From: Tubiluchus corallicola
Taxonomy: Eukaryota; Priapulida; Priapulimorpha; Priapulimorphida; Tubiluchidae
Assembly: GCA_030141605.1 (NCBI GenBank)
Contig: JAQGDQ010000303.1
Coordinates: forward strand, 1-62,000
Direction: 5' to 3'
DNA: 62,000 bases
Part shown: one piece after another, positions 34,545 through 62,000 of the stretch
Position numbering within the stretch: the stretch's first letter is position 1
Layout of the letters: the number at the start of each line of letters is the position of its first letter
Notes under the pieces: generated by a model
Databases searched by the model: none
What the model was told of the DNA's origin: nothing
Seen by the model: the letters and a program-made list of their open reading frames with translations, nothing else
Position numbers and translations under genes: made by a program

Positions 34545-36070
34545 TAGCAGTAGTTTTAAAATTAATATTTATAATTTTTAGCTGGGTCATAGTCCAAAAT
34601 GTCTACTTTTCAGAAAACAGTAACATTATACAAAGGTTAAAAACAGTTCACAATAACAAATTTTCATTCAGTGTCAGTAAAAAAATATGGTAATGACTGA
34701 GCTGAGCTTACAGAATTTTACAGAATTGTAACACTTCATTGTGATACTTGCAAGAATTAATGAGTTTTCTTATTCGTAAGCGTCTAAATATTGAAACGGA
34801 TCTCAACTACAAAATTGCTATTCATAGTTGACGTTAAGGTTATAAAGTATACATTGCTGAATGTTTTTTTGTTTCAGCTGTTAAATGACAGTCCATCAAA
34901 ACGTGCTTTTTTGTTTGGATTTCTCCACAATTACATTGTCTCAGTCTTCTATCTACGTTACATGATCTATCAGTTTCAACTTTTAAATAGTGCGCCTGGA
35001 GTCTCAATCGCGTATAGGCAATGCGGTACATCCCAGGTGTTGAATCCGGAATAACGGGTATATGTTGAACTCTTTATATGTCTCTCGTTTAGCTGAGTAA
35101 CTGTTTCTTACTGTATCTGCTAACAGAGACTGTTGCTGCTTATAATACTCACTTACACTGATTCTAGGCAGGTCATTCAAACGTTTATACAAATCACTGC
35201 AGCAGAGCCTTGCTACCTCCGATGCTTGAAGTAACTAACGGCTGATAATTTTCTGGATTGGCTAGTATTTTTGGGCCACATTTTTATCTGTCTTCATTTC
35301 ACCCACGTGGTGAAAGGCGGATATCCAGTCTCAAGAAACACAAGATCATGGCACTTTGAATGTCTGACTGACAATAATGACTTAAGGAGTTCCATGTACG
35401 TTGTGTTGGGCGCAATACTTTGCAGATTGGTGTTCCAAGTCTCTGAACTATGGAACACACCAGATGTAGGAACGCTACCTAAAACTTTTTTTTCTTAATC
35501 CAGAACGGATAGTCACTGTTCTTGTATAATAAAAAGCATGAAATTTAAGAATGACAGCATTCTTATTGGTGATTGGAAACAACTGACTTCATTTTCACAT
35601 CCTCCTATATTGCTGCACCTAAATTCGTATATGCAGTTGTATGTTCTATCACATAATCACCTCTAGTTATTGCTTGTCTATCATCCTCGCTTCCTCCTAT
35701 GACCATGAACTAGAAGGTTTATGTTCATTTCATAATCAGAGCAGAATCGTATTAGACTTCTGATTTTTTTCTGTAAAAATCTCACTGTCAGGAGCAAAAA
35801 TACAGGTGTCATCCATTTGCAATAAGCTACGGAGACATTGTAATCAGCTATCAACACCAAGAAATTTTATAGCAATACAAGCATTGCTTGTAACAACGTA
35901 CGACAATCAACACGATCAAAGGCCTTTTCAAACTCCATGAATAAGAGAAGTCGCATGGTTCCCTGAGCGTGCTGCACGTGTTTGCGAAAGCGAAAAAAGA
36001 AGTATTATACAGTGCTACTATACAACATTTAATGTGATATACAAAAACTCTGCAAATTTTATGTTTAAAA
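34545..36070 (-). pseudogene. Degenerate reverse-transcriptase retroelement with (CTA)n tail
   Basis: On the minus strand near 35940-35890 there is MEFEKAFDRVDCRTLLQAM, the RT domain A pattern with the catalytic Asp replaced by Glu. A QMDDTCIF-like catalytic box follows near 35810. Near 35470-35420 comes a FRDLEHQSAK phrase. A conserved C-terminal region at 35192-34840 (YKRLNDLPRISVSEYY; then RIAYTRLRLQAHYLK and CNCGEIQTKKHVLMDC, a zinc-knuckle-like end) is split by a frameshift near 35045. Many stops interrupt it. A CTACTGCTACTACTAC tail lies at 34547-34562. It is more decayed than the 16.6-22.3 kb element and looks like a different lineage. Confidence 0.75.
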
Positions 36071-38149
36071 TTCAAATTTCAAATTTACCGCTGTCTTCAC
36101 GCATGAGCTGTGGAACGTGTGTGCTACGTCACAAACGAACGCCTCTGAACTGACAAGTACGGTACCTGTTTTTCGTGCAACTCGTTTCCGAAACACAGGC
36201 GTTAGTGCCCGTCCTACTAGCGAATGGCGAAATGCATGTAATAGCGAAGAATTAGAAGCGCGAGCGAGAAATTACGTTTGTGTGGTAATAATTCTTTCAC
36301 ATAAGTCATCCTTGAAAACATATTGTTCCCTTTCAATGTTAATTTTTAGAGAGAGCAGATTGTTTTGATCTACAGTTTAAGATTGGGTCGGTTTTCCTTT
36401 AAGATAGATTCGTAAGTGGAAGTTGTGATACGAGCAATCAATCCTCCGGCACTCTTAGTTATTCTAAGTACGGCTAAAAAAAATTTATTAAAAGAGTTTC
36501 ATCAATGTGCAAATCAAAATCACTGTTAGCAGAATCTAAAATTTTGAAATTATCAAGTTTAAATGAGTGATGAGTTTGTGAGAAATGCTCACGGGTCGAT
36601 GAGGGTGGCATTGATTTCAGTTGTCTGCCAGTAGCAATTGGCCTGCTCCAATGTTCGTATATGATATTCATCGTTAGCCAAATCTTAATGATCAACTTTC
36701 GTCTCTGCCCCTGGAATTATTCTGAACTGGTCCTTGTACCTGCTTGTTTACAGTGTTGTTCATCATTTTTGATGCAAAAGTTTCTCTTACTACCACCCAT
36801 AAGCATTGGTCAGAAATAGGTTTTGTTGGGGAGTAACATGACTTAATTTTTTCTGTCATTTTACTTTGTATCACACGATATATGTACGTTATAATTTTGT
36901 ATCTGTCTTGTTTGCTTGTTACAATGTTGATTATTGTATCTTACACTGTATTTTTATTTAGGTGGGTTGTTGCGTGACCGTGACGTCGAATATATCGAAA
37001 CGTTGCAGATGTTGTATCTGAAGAAAAACCCGAATCCTTGCTGGAGTGTGGGCTGGCACTCATTTTTGTATAATAAATTATATGTATTATATCTTAACGG
37101 ACGCCGGTAATACATAATAATAGCAACAAGAGCACAAAAACAATGGTTGCGAGTGTTGTTATTTTATTATTTTAAACGGACGTGATAATTAGTTCAAATT
37201 TTTAGTTAATAAACGTTGTAAGCCATTACATCAAGTGATTCACCTGGTAACCATGCAATCATCTCCAACATTTCTCGTTGATCGAATTGTGTTTATCTGC
37301 CAACAGCTGCATCGGCTAAAGTAGCATCATTGGTGCTGTCTGGCCACTTGGATACGACGTCAGTTACGTTTTCTCTTTATCACATATTACTTGAATAATC
37401 AGGGAATGATACTGCTTTCTGTTCACAAAGTGCTCTTGTTCAGTAAGAGCTTAAAGTTTCATTTAAAATAATGAGATCATCATGATCATCGTCATCGCCG
37501 TCGTCATCGTTTTCATCATAACCATCACCATTCTTATAATTATTACTACAATTACGCTATTTCTATCATTTTTGTTTGATATAATATTGGCGGAAATTAA
37601 GCTTAAAACCCAGCGCAATAAATTAGCTGGCATTTCTATACGGTCTCTGTAAGGCCAATTTTGGTTTATTTTTACCCCAAGGCAACTATATTTTTATTCA
37701 CGTTATGTCACGCATGTTACTTTGAATTATTAAAATAACGTTTAAATGTTCCAATTAGTTTAGGCATAATTATGCTAAGTACCTGGGATGGGTGTGACAC
37801 TCGGTCATCGTCTAAACTGCCGCAATAACCGGCTTCGTTTGCAACCTAGTTTTAACTGTGCGTGTTTCGCGTGTATGGCGATACAGTTGTCGACATAGTT
37901 TTGCTGCTAAATGGTTTACTGCGTAAGAGACAGCGTATGGGTAACCGCAACGTCTAAGTAGAGAATTTTTTGTGAAACGTTAACAAAATCCTGATTAGAA
38001 ATTCACAGATAGGGATCGAGGCGGCGTTTAGAATGGTCAGGATCTTCCGATAGAATCACGGTTGTATATCGCAATGAGGCACCGATAAAAAGTGAGTTTG
38101 TTCATTTCGTTTTTAGCTGCTTATCACGAGTGGCACTCTAGGATTTCTA
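36071..38149. other. Intergenic with a possible hammerhead/Penelope relic
   Basis: The phrase GTGACGTCGAATATATCGAAACG near 36978-37003 resembles a decayed hammerhead core (GAAACG with a short preceding stem). A CAT-rich tract lies at about 37475-37540. An 83-codon plus frame at 36117-36368 has no recognisable domain. Confidence 0.3.
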
Positions 38150-38242
38150 CACTGTGGCAGGCCAACTCCCAGCTATTCTACTCTGTGACAGGCAAACTGC
38201 CAGCTATTCTACTCTGTGACAGGCAAACTATCAGCTATTCAT
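38150..38242. repeat. 31-bp tandem repeat, three copies
   Basis: Units of the form CTCTGTGACAGGCAAACT then CAGCTATTCTA recur with a 31-bp period. The first unit is the most diverged. The array makes part of a 79-codon frame open but there is no evidence of a gene. Confidence 0.85.
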
Positions 38243-41200
38243 TCACTTATTCACTTGACTCCTCGCGACGCAGGTACAGGAATGCTAGCATATACGGGGT
38301 GGCCCAGAAATCTCTCAAACTCAGTCACTAGTATTATTGCCAGCACATAAAAACTTTGCCCATAGTAGAGGCGTTTAGGTTACGTGGTAAATTTTAATAG
38401 TGAACGTTTCACTCGTCATTGCTTTTTTGTCATTAACAAAAAGTAGTAGTAGTAGTAGTAGTAGTATGCTCTGTCTTGATTGTAGTTTCTGTGTAAGTCT
38501 GTCCTGATTATTTTAGCGGCGATAGTTGAATATTAAGTTGTAAAATCTCGTTTTTTTAGGTCTGATTTGATTTTCGTAGATTCCGGCTTATTTTCGCTGA
38601 TGTAACCTACTCGCTATAGAAATTTAGGTTGATTTAGCTACATCATCCTCATGGGTATCCCTGTCGAGCTGGTTTTGGGCAAAGTAGAGGAGCTGACTAT
38701 GCACAAAACTTTTTTCATCCCCATTATAACTTATGTTGCACATGTAGGTCACAATTACTTTGATTTTGACAAATAGAAGGTACGCAAAATTATTCAGCAC
38801 ACTTGGCAGGAGATGAGAGACCGACTACCCTGAAGCAAATTTTTACAAAGAACGCAACTTGTTCTGGAAACCGTTTGTTTACCTTATGAAGATTGTTTGG
38901 GATACGTTTACAAGTGTTGTAATTTACATGCTCAGTTCGAGAAAACTCTCAGTCTAGACGGCCTGATTAGGACATAGAAGGCCTGAATGGCGTCGGAAGT
39001 CTTGTTTCCACGTTCAAGATTGCAAAAAGCAAACTGCAGGAAAGAAGCACTTTTTCACTTTAGTTGTATTCATCGCGGGCATCTTATATTTATGGACCTT
39101 CATGTAGATTTTAAAAACTAAAACACAAAATTTCAATTTCTAGATTAATTTCCTATTTTACGCACTTAAAATTTTCGTCCATTCACCAACTAGCGCATGC
39201 GCACCATTGCCACTATAATAAAGGGCATTCAAATGGCATTTCTTCCTCATACTTTCCTCATAATGGAACTCATACTTTGTTGTTCTCTCCGAAAGCTGGC
39301 TTTGCGTAATAAGTTTGTATCAGTCAGTTATGTTATTGTACTCGGCTGTTATTTTCTAGTTGTCGCTAAGTACCAGGCGATTTAAGGTCTTGAAGTCACA
39401 GAAAATAATGCGCTATAATATTCGATGCAATACAATTGCAGCAATATTGGTAGCGGAAGCAATCAAATAACATTTTCGGCATTGTAATCGTCTAGCCTGT
39501 AGCTCACATTGACATATCGTATTCTAACATGCTCGAAAGCATACACAAACTCCTCTATATTTCACAGGATGTACAATCTGCTATAAAATCGGCAACAATG
39601 GTAAGAGCAGTAACATTTGATATCTTGAACCCTTGACCTGAATCTTCATCACGCATCTGAGAGCTAATTAAAGGATCGGCTATCAGTTTTTTAACTGGAC
39701 TTCCGAAGAGAATCAGCAGATGGCATGCATTGTTTCCGACATCTATGTACTAAAAGGGAAATTTTAATTGATGCATGGTGTTTACGGACCCATGGAAACG
39801 GCCAACACTCAACACGTATTACCGATCACCCAACACGTGTTACGTGTTACGTGGAATCCTGACTTAAGAATACGCCTAACTAATTTGTCACCTAAATGTT
39901 TTTCATTGTTTTTTTATTCAAAATTCATTAAGGAGTTAATCTAATTAGTCAGTAACTAGTCTGCCCTGAGATTAGGCGAGCTAACAGGATATTCACAGGG
40001 ACTGCGTGGTGGCTGCGATTTGAGCTCATCATTCGAGTATCCCTAGTTTCAATCCATTTCGATCCTAGCTCCATTTTCTTAGTTTTTTTTCGTCCGAGAT
40101 TTAAAAAACTATTAAAGTAGGTTTATTTCATTAAAAACGTGTATAATTTCGCAAACGTAAAGGGTTGATGAAAAGTTGCAGAGTGCACAACAATGCCCTG
40201 CAATGCAAAAATATGCATTGGAATATGACTGGAGCTGAAAACGTACTATAGAAAGTTACACCAGACAATCGCGTTTAAGTTTAGACCAGACAATACTGTA
40301 GCAGCAGCAAAACCCCAGGCCACACAATGTGATCATGCTTATATTGCCCGAGTCTGCATCAGTAGCTTCTACTATCATCGACATCAGCTCTACTAACAAC
40401 AACGATAACAGTAATTACGGCAACAGTGTAAGTGCAACAGAATCAAGCATTGTGAATCAAGAATCAAGCAGAAAAAAAGAGCAAAATAATTTTTATACAT
40501 TTAATAAAATTAATATTATTACTTACACACACACTATTGGCTCGTCAGAATCTAACACCAACACAGAGACGATGAACTGTAACTGATTCTGTGTGGCAAA
40601 TGCAAAAATTCAACAATTAATACGAACAAATTTCGTCGCTCTTATGCTTTCGTTTTATCTCATCATAAACATTGTAAATTCAAATTATTAAGCCGCCAAG
40701 CAGCTTTAATCAAATTATCATAATAGTATGCGATTAAATCCGAATCACATGACTCTTAAACGTCCCATATGACATCAGTTTTCAATATACTTGAGTGCTT
40801 AATAATTAGTTTATCACGTATATCATGCAAGCTTAGCAGTCGTACTGCACGTGCGCATAAAATAATGGAAGTAAATGAAGCCATATTGCTACTGAAATCA
40901 TTTCAAGTGTAATGCGCATGTGTGTCACAGAATACATTGGTGATAACTAACATGTTAAGTAAAAACACAATTGTAAAACTGATTTTGCTAATAGGTCTAC
41001 CAACAATCATCAAATGGCTATGGCAACACACCAACAGCAACACCAGCAACAATAACAACAACGGCGCCAACAGCAATGAAGTGGCGTTGACAACAACGAG
41101 GGGAAAAAGTTAACGTTTAAATTACCTATATGAGTAGGATGTTGAAAGTACTTGTCACAATTGACGTCTAGCATAATGTCAATCATTTATTTCAGCGTGC

Positions 41201-43377
41201 CAGTTATTTCATACCCCTGCACGCAGGTACGTTTGGAACATTTAGCTACAGCTGCGTTTAATGCTGTTATGAAAAATGCTCAACTTTTCATTCGTTAGCG
41301 AGAGAAATATTAGCCTGGTTCTAGATTTTATTATTGTCAATTGAAATTGCAAGTGAATTAGTGGAAATGTATAGTCTAGTTTCGTTTATAGAAAGAAATG
41401 CACAACGCTTACGTCTATGACTTGGTGATTAAACCATTTTGCTATCAAGAAAATACGCAGTTTAGCTTAGTCTGTGGCTTTGCAAGTTAGATAAAAAACT
41501 ATTTGATTAACCTTAAATAAGGACAAATTAACCTAGCGATGTTAGGCCGATCAGGTGACGCTGCTTAAATGTTCGCAAAGGTCAAGTGGCCTACCTGAAC
41601 AGAGTTGAGAATTAATTTATTACTTCAGATCACTGAAACTCGAATTGGCAAGTATAAATTATTAAAGGGTAACCTGCATCTAAAAGTTCCAGCCTGCACA
41701 CCTCTAACTAGGTTTGCGCAGGTTGTAAAAAATAAGCTAGTCGGCGTATGTCAGCAATAGTTGAAGCCTAGCCATAGAGCTGAACGCATCCAGGGGAATC
41801 CGTAACGAGTATCCGGAATGAGTAAACCAGCACATTCGTAGGTACCCCATATTTAGGCAAAACGTTTTCGGAATTTTTTAGGTAAAATGTTTTCTTTTCT
41901 GGCCAGTTTCTATATAAACCCCAATGAGATCTTCACAGTCAAAATTAATTCAAATGTGGTCAAAACTTATATTATACATCAATGTAATATTAGTTAATTT
42001 TTCTCGTTATAATCATGGTTAAAAGATGCCATTGGAACTTACGTAAACTGGGCATACAATATACGGATCGTCTATGGAATGGAGCAAACAAATTCATTCC
42101 ATTTCTGTAGCCTAACAAACGGCTAAGTACAGAAACTGAATTAATCTTGTAGATGAGCCATGATCAGTTAATATTGAAAAAATACATCGCAGGCATGATA
42201 TTCGTATGTTCAAAGGCAAGAGTTCAAAGTTCAAAGTTTATCTGCTGATTAGACATTAGTTGTGACTGTCATGTTGCTTAGTTTAGTTTAGACAGTTGTT
42301 GTCCAGCGTGGGCTCAAGTCGTCTGCGCGTGCTTACGTCACAGCCGAGGCCTAGTGATAGACCAATATGTTTGAAGTCAATTTGGCCTGTACTAAATACA
42401 AACTATTGCCAAGATATAGTTTTGATATTAACAATATATGTGATGAGCCTAGTACGTTACATACATCTTTCCTCTGTTTACCTTTCACCACCTTATCTTA
42501 TTTTACCTAACTTTGCCACTTCACGTTATCTTATCTGACCGTACCTGTACTTTACCTTATCTTACCTTATATAATCTTGCTTTTACGTTATCTAAATATT
42601 AGTCAATTAGTAAACGTTTAAATTTAAAAAAATTAAACGCTTGACCGAGAAAGCCAGAATACTCTTGATAGTTGGAGATTATCGTTTAATTACGTCTGTG
42701 TTTAGAAACAGTATTTAACAAAACATACATTTGTAACAACTAACAAGCCCACGAAATAGCTAAAAGCAGCACTGGTATTTCAAAGTAAAAAGCGAAACAG
42801 GTACACTTAATAGGTTAATTTCTAAGTTCTGCAATAACTAATAGGCCAAGCTAAAGCTAAAGCTGTACTTAGCTAAACAGCTGCTAAGCATTAGTAAGCC
42901 TAAACTTGTTACGCCACCTATGTATATGGGGATAAAACAAATAGTTTCTCCAATGCTCTCCACAGTTAGGCTATAGAGAAAGTCGCTAGTTTGTTTAGAG
43001 AAGAATCAGGAAGCCTAAGCACCTTTACGTGCTCAATGTTATTAGGCTAAGGTCATCTAATGACGGCTCTTGTCATTTGCTAAGACCAAAATGTGTTTTC
43101 AGCTCGTAGGTTTGGGAACATGAGGGAGTTTCTGATCAAAATTATTGTTAACCACCACTGAGTCTGTCAATGTAGACGGTTGGCCAGATGAGTCCATTTT
43201 CACTGCCCATTTTCTGCATACGCAATTCTCACTGTTACTTTTCTGTATAAAAAATAAATGACGGTTTCTTAAAAACAATCACATTGTTTCTGGCAAACAT
43301 TCGTAGCGGCCTATTTAAAACGTTAAAAAACTGTCGTGTGGTATCACCTTAAAATCAGAACAAGCCCTTTAATTAAG
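38243..43377. other. Long gene-poor interval
   Basis: It contains a (GTA)n run at 38443-38466 like the tails of the LINEs here, an AAC/CAA-rich tract at about 41018-41095, and a CTTAT/CTTAC-rich tract at 42490-42590. Small frames at 40329-40586 and 40922-41113 are Asn/Thr-rich low complexity. No coding gene is supported. Confidence 0.35.
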
Positions 43378-43783
43378 GTTAGCCACTGTTTGCAGGAAAA
43401 CAGACCGCATACTGTCTGTTGAATTGAATTGAATTTATTTATTATATATATATATATAATATAACAGAAGGCAGCTATATAATTTTTAAACCATTTTTCT
43501 TCACAGCAAGACTCCATTGAAATAAGGTTTAGGAAAAAATGTTAGCCGCCTGTAAGAGAGATCGTGCTATATTTTCATCACTTTCTACGAAGACCACAAT
43601 CCATTTGGAGAAGACCCGGTAACATAATGCTTCTTTATCCTCCTCACAGTGACTCATATCACTTGTAATGTACACTATAGTGTTTGTGATTATGTATTAT
43701 GTATTATTTCACTGCGTAATAAATAAATTCAATTCAACGTGACAGTATACGGTCTGTTTTGCAGTAAACAGAGGCAAACCTCT
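43378..43783. mobile_element. ~405-bp element bounded by ~60-bp inverted repeats
   Basis: The left arm (AGGTTAGCCACTGTTT, AAAACAGACCGCATACTGTC, GTTGAATTGAATTGAATTTA) matches the reverse complement of the right arm (43719-43783) with few differences and one 5-bp indel. The interior is AT-rich with a (TA)n run at 43442-43460 and no frame. It could be a foldback or MITE-like element. I could not define a target-site duplication. Confidence 0.7.
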
Positions 43784-44854
43784 TGCACGCACAGTTGCAA
43801 ATAAAAATGCATTTACGTGATTTGAAACACCAAAAGCAATTGAATCAAGTGTAGTTAGTTTGTGTTATATACACGAAACTGATGTTCCGTCAGTTTAAAA
43901 TAAGAATGTGTGTGAATAAACATTCTGTTTATCTGGTAGGATTTATTAATAATATAAAAAGGTATTATCAGCATAGTCTTTGTGTTTTTTTAGGCAAACC
44001 TAACTAACTTTAGAAAGCTAATTGCTAGGAAAAATGATGTAAAGTAATGAAATATTTTTCTGTAATGACTTTTATTTGCACAATCATTTATTGCTTCTGC
44101 TACAACACGCATGTGTCGTAATAGACTTTTAATTATTTAATCATAAAATCTGAACTTTGGCAGCTATATAATCAATGAGTAATCAAATGAAGAGACTCAT
44201 GGGGAACTGTATTAAGTCTATTAGCTAAAGTTACTGATGCAAAAAATCAATTTTTTATGGTATAAAGATTTAGCCTACAGAAAATAACAATACATAGCCA
44301 CAATTAATAATTTAACAAAGATTCAAAAAAATGGCAGTGCTTGAAAATTAAACCCTAATCGATCACGACATTTTAAAACGTTTAAACATTCAAGCCTTTC
44401 AACTTGATGCGTGTTGCTGCTGTAGCACTTATTAATAAAGCCTGTCAAGTCAGGCAAATCCACTTCTTTCATTTAGATTGCAAAAGTGGTTTAACATCTG
44501 CCAGTGATAAAGACGTTCATAAGAAATTTATTGCTTTCCATTTTCTTTATTGTAATCCGTCCACTCTCTTGCACGAGGTTTTGTGTGAAACTGAAGTGGT
44601 GAAGCCAAACCCAAAATCCAGAATGAATCCTGCCTTAATGGCGAGTTTGCGTGATGCTCCGAAATGCTTGCGCAGTTTGATAGACTTGCACCTAAAGGCA
44701 ATTTTGATGGGAATTCTCTCAGCTAGATTTAAAAGGTCGCACTGCAATTGCCACTCTGTTTTGGGTTGTACACTCTTGCGATTGCCACACTTTTATGGTC
44801 AGAAAACACATCGCCGATATCTTCTTAATGTCTTCAAATAAGATAACATCTGAA
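43784..44854. other. 5' flank of the glutamate receptor gene
   Basis: It should include the receptor promoter and 5'UTR. A 145-codon plus-strand frame at 44404-44841 overlaps a 66-codon minus frame. Neither has a recognisable domain and the plus frame ends just before the receptor ATG in another phase, so I treat it as leader or chance. No TATA box is convincing. Confidence 0.3.

Positions 44855-62000
<17,146 letters not shown>

Noticed and set aside
44404-44841. 145-residue plus-strand frame just upstream of the receptor ATG
   Set aside because: No recognisable domain, a competing minus frame in the same DNA, and out of phase with exon 1; probably leader or chance.

Overview
This is a eukaryotic window, almost certainly from an AT-rich marine invertebrate animal. 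Genes are split by phase-consistent GT-AG introns, intergenic space is large, simple-sequence repeats are very long, and non-LTR retroelements carry an esterase ORF1 and a 2A-like peptide of the kind described in sea urchins and some other invertebrates. I cannot fix the phylum from sequence alone. There is no prokaryotic operon structure and no CRISPR array.

Layout. (1) 0.1-1.1 kb, minus strand: a two-exon gene for a secreted Gln/Glu-rich low-complexity protein whose coding end lies inside an 80-bp tandem repeat. (2) 2-3.1 kb and 9.4-12.6 kb: two copies of a dispersed element with an internal TGG-rich minisatellite, plus copies of a related ~230-bp repeat. (3) 5.2-6.9 kb, minus: a complete single-coding-exon class A (rhodopsin-like) neuropeptide-type GPCR with a 5'UTR splice acceptor. 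(4) 11.5 kb: an 82-nt hairpin resembling a microRNA precursor. (5) 16.6-22.3 kb, minus: a decayed but near full-length non-LTR retrotransposon with ORF1 (SGNH esterase) and ORF2 (2A-like peptide, gutted endonuclease, reverse transcriptase). Its ORF1 is interrupted by a 383-bp hAT-type MITE with a perfect 8-bp target-site duplication. (6) 22-44 kb: gene-poor sequence with a retroelement 3' fragment, a perfect 92-bp tandem duplication, a degenerate RT fragment and an inverted-repeat element. (7) 44.86 kb to the window end, plus: an ionotropic glutamate receptor gene, 13 coding exons so far. The signal peptide and first strand are in exon 1, followed by the amino-terminal domain, ligand-binding domain, TM1, pore and TM3. 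The last helix and C-terminus lie beyond the window. Its introns hold a second LINE fragment, a ~650-bp (GA)n tract and several other microsatellites.

The GPCR and the glutamate receptor both point to neural or sensory signalling, but they lie ~38 kb apart on opposite strands, so no functional linkage is claimed. The items most worth following are the secreted Q-rich gene, the glutamate receptor with an altered TM3 gate motif, the hairpin at 11.5 kb, the 2A-bearing LINE with its nested MITE, and the minisatellite-bearing element family.
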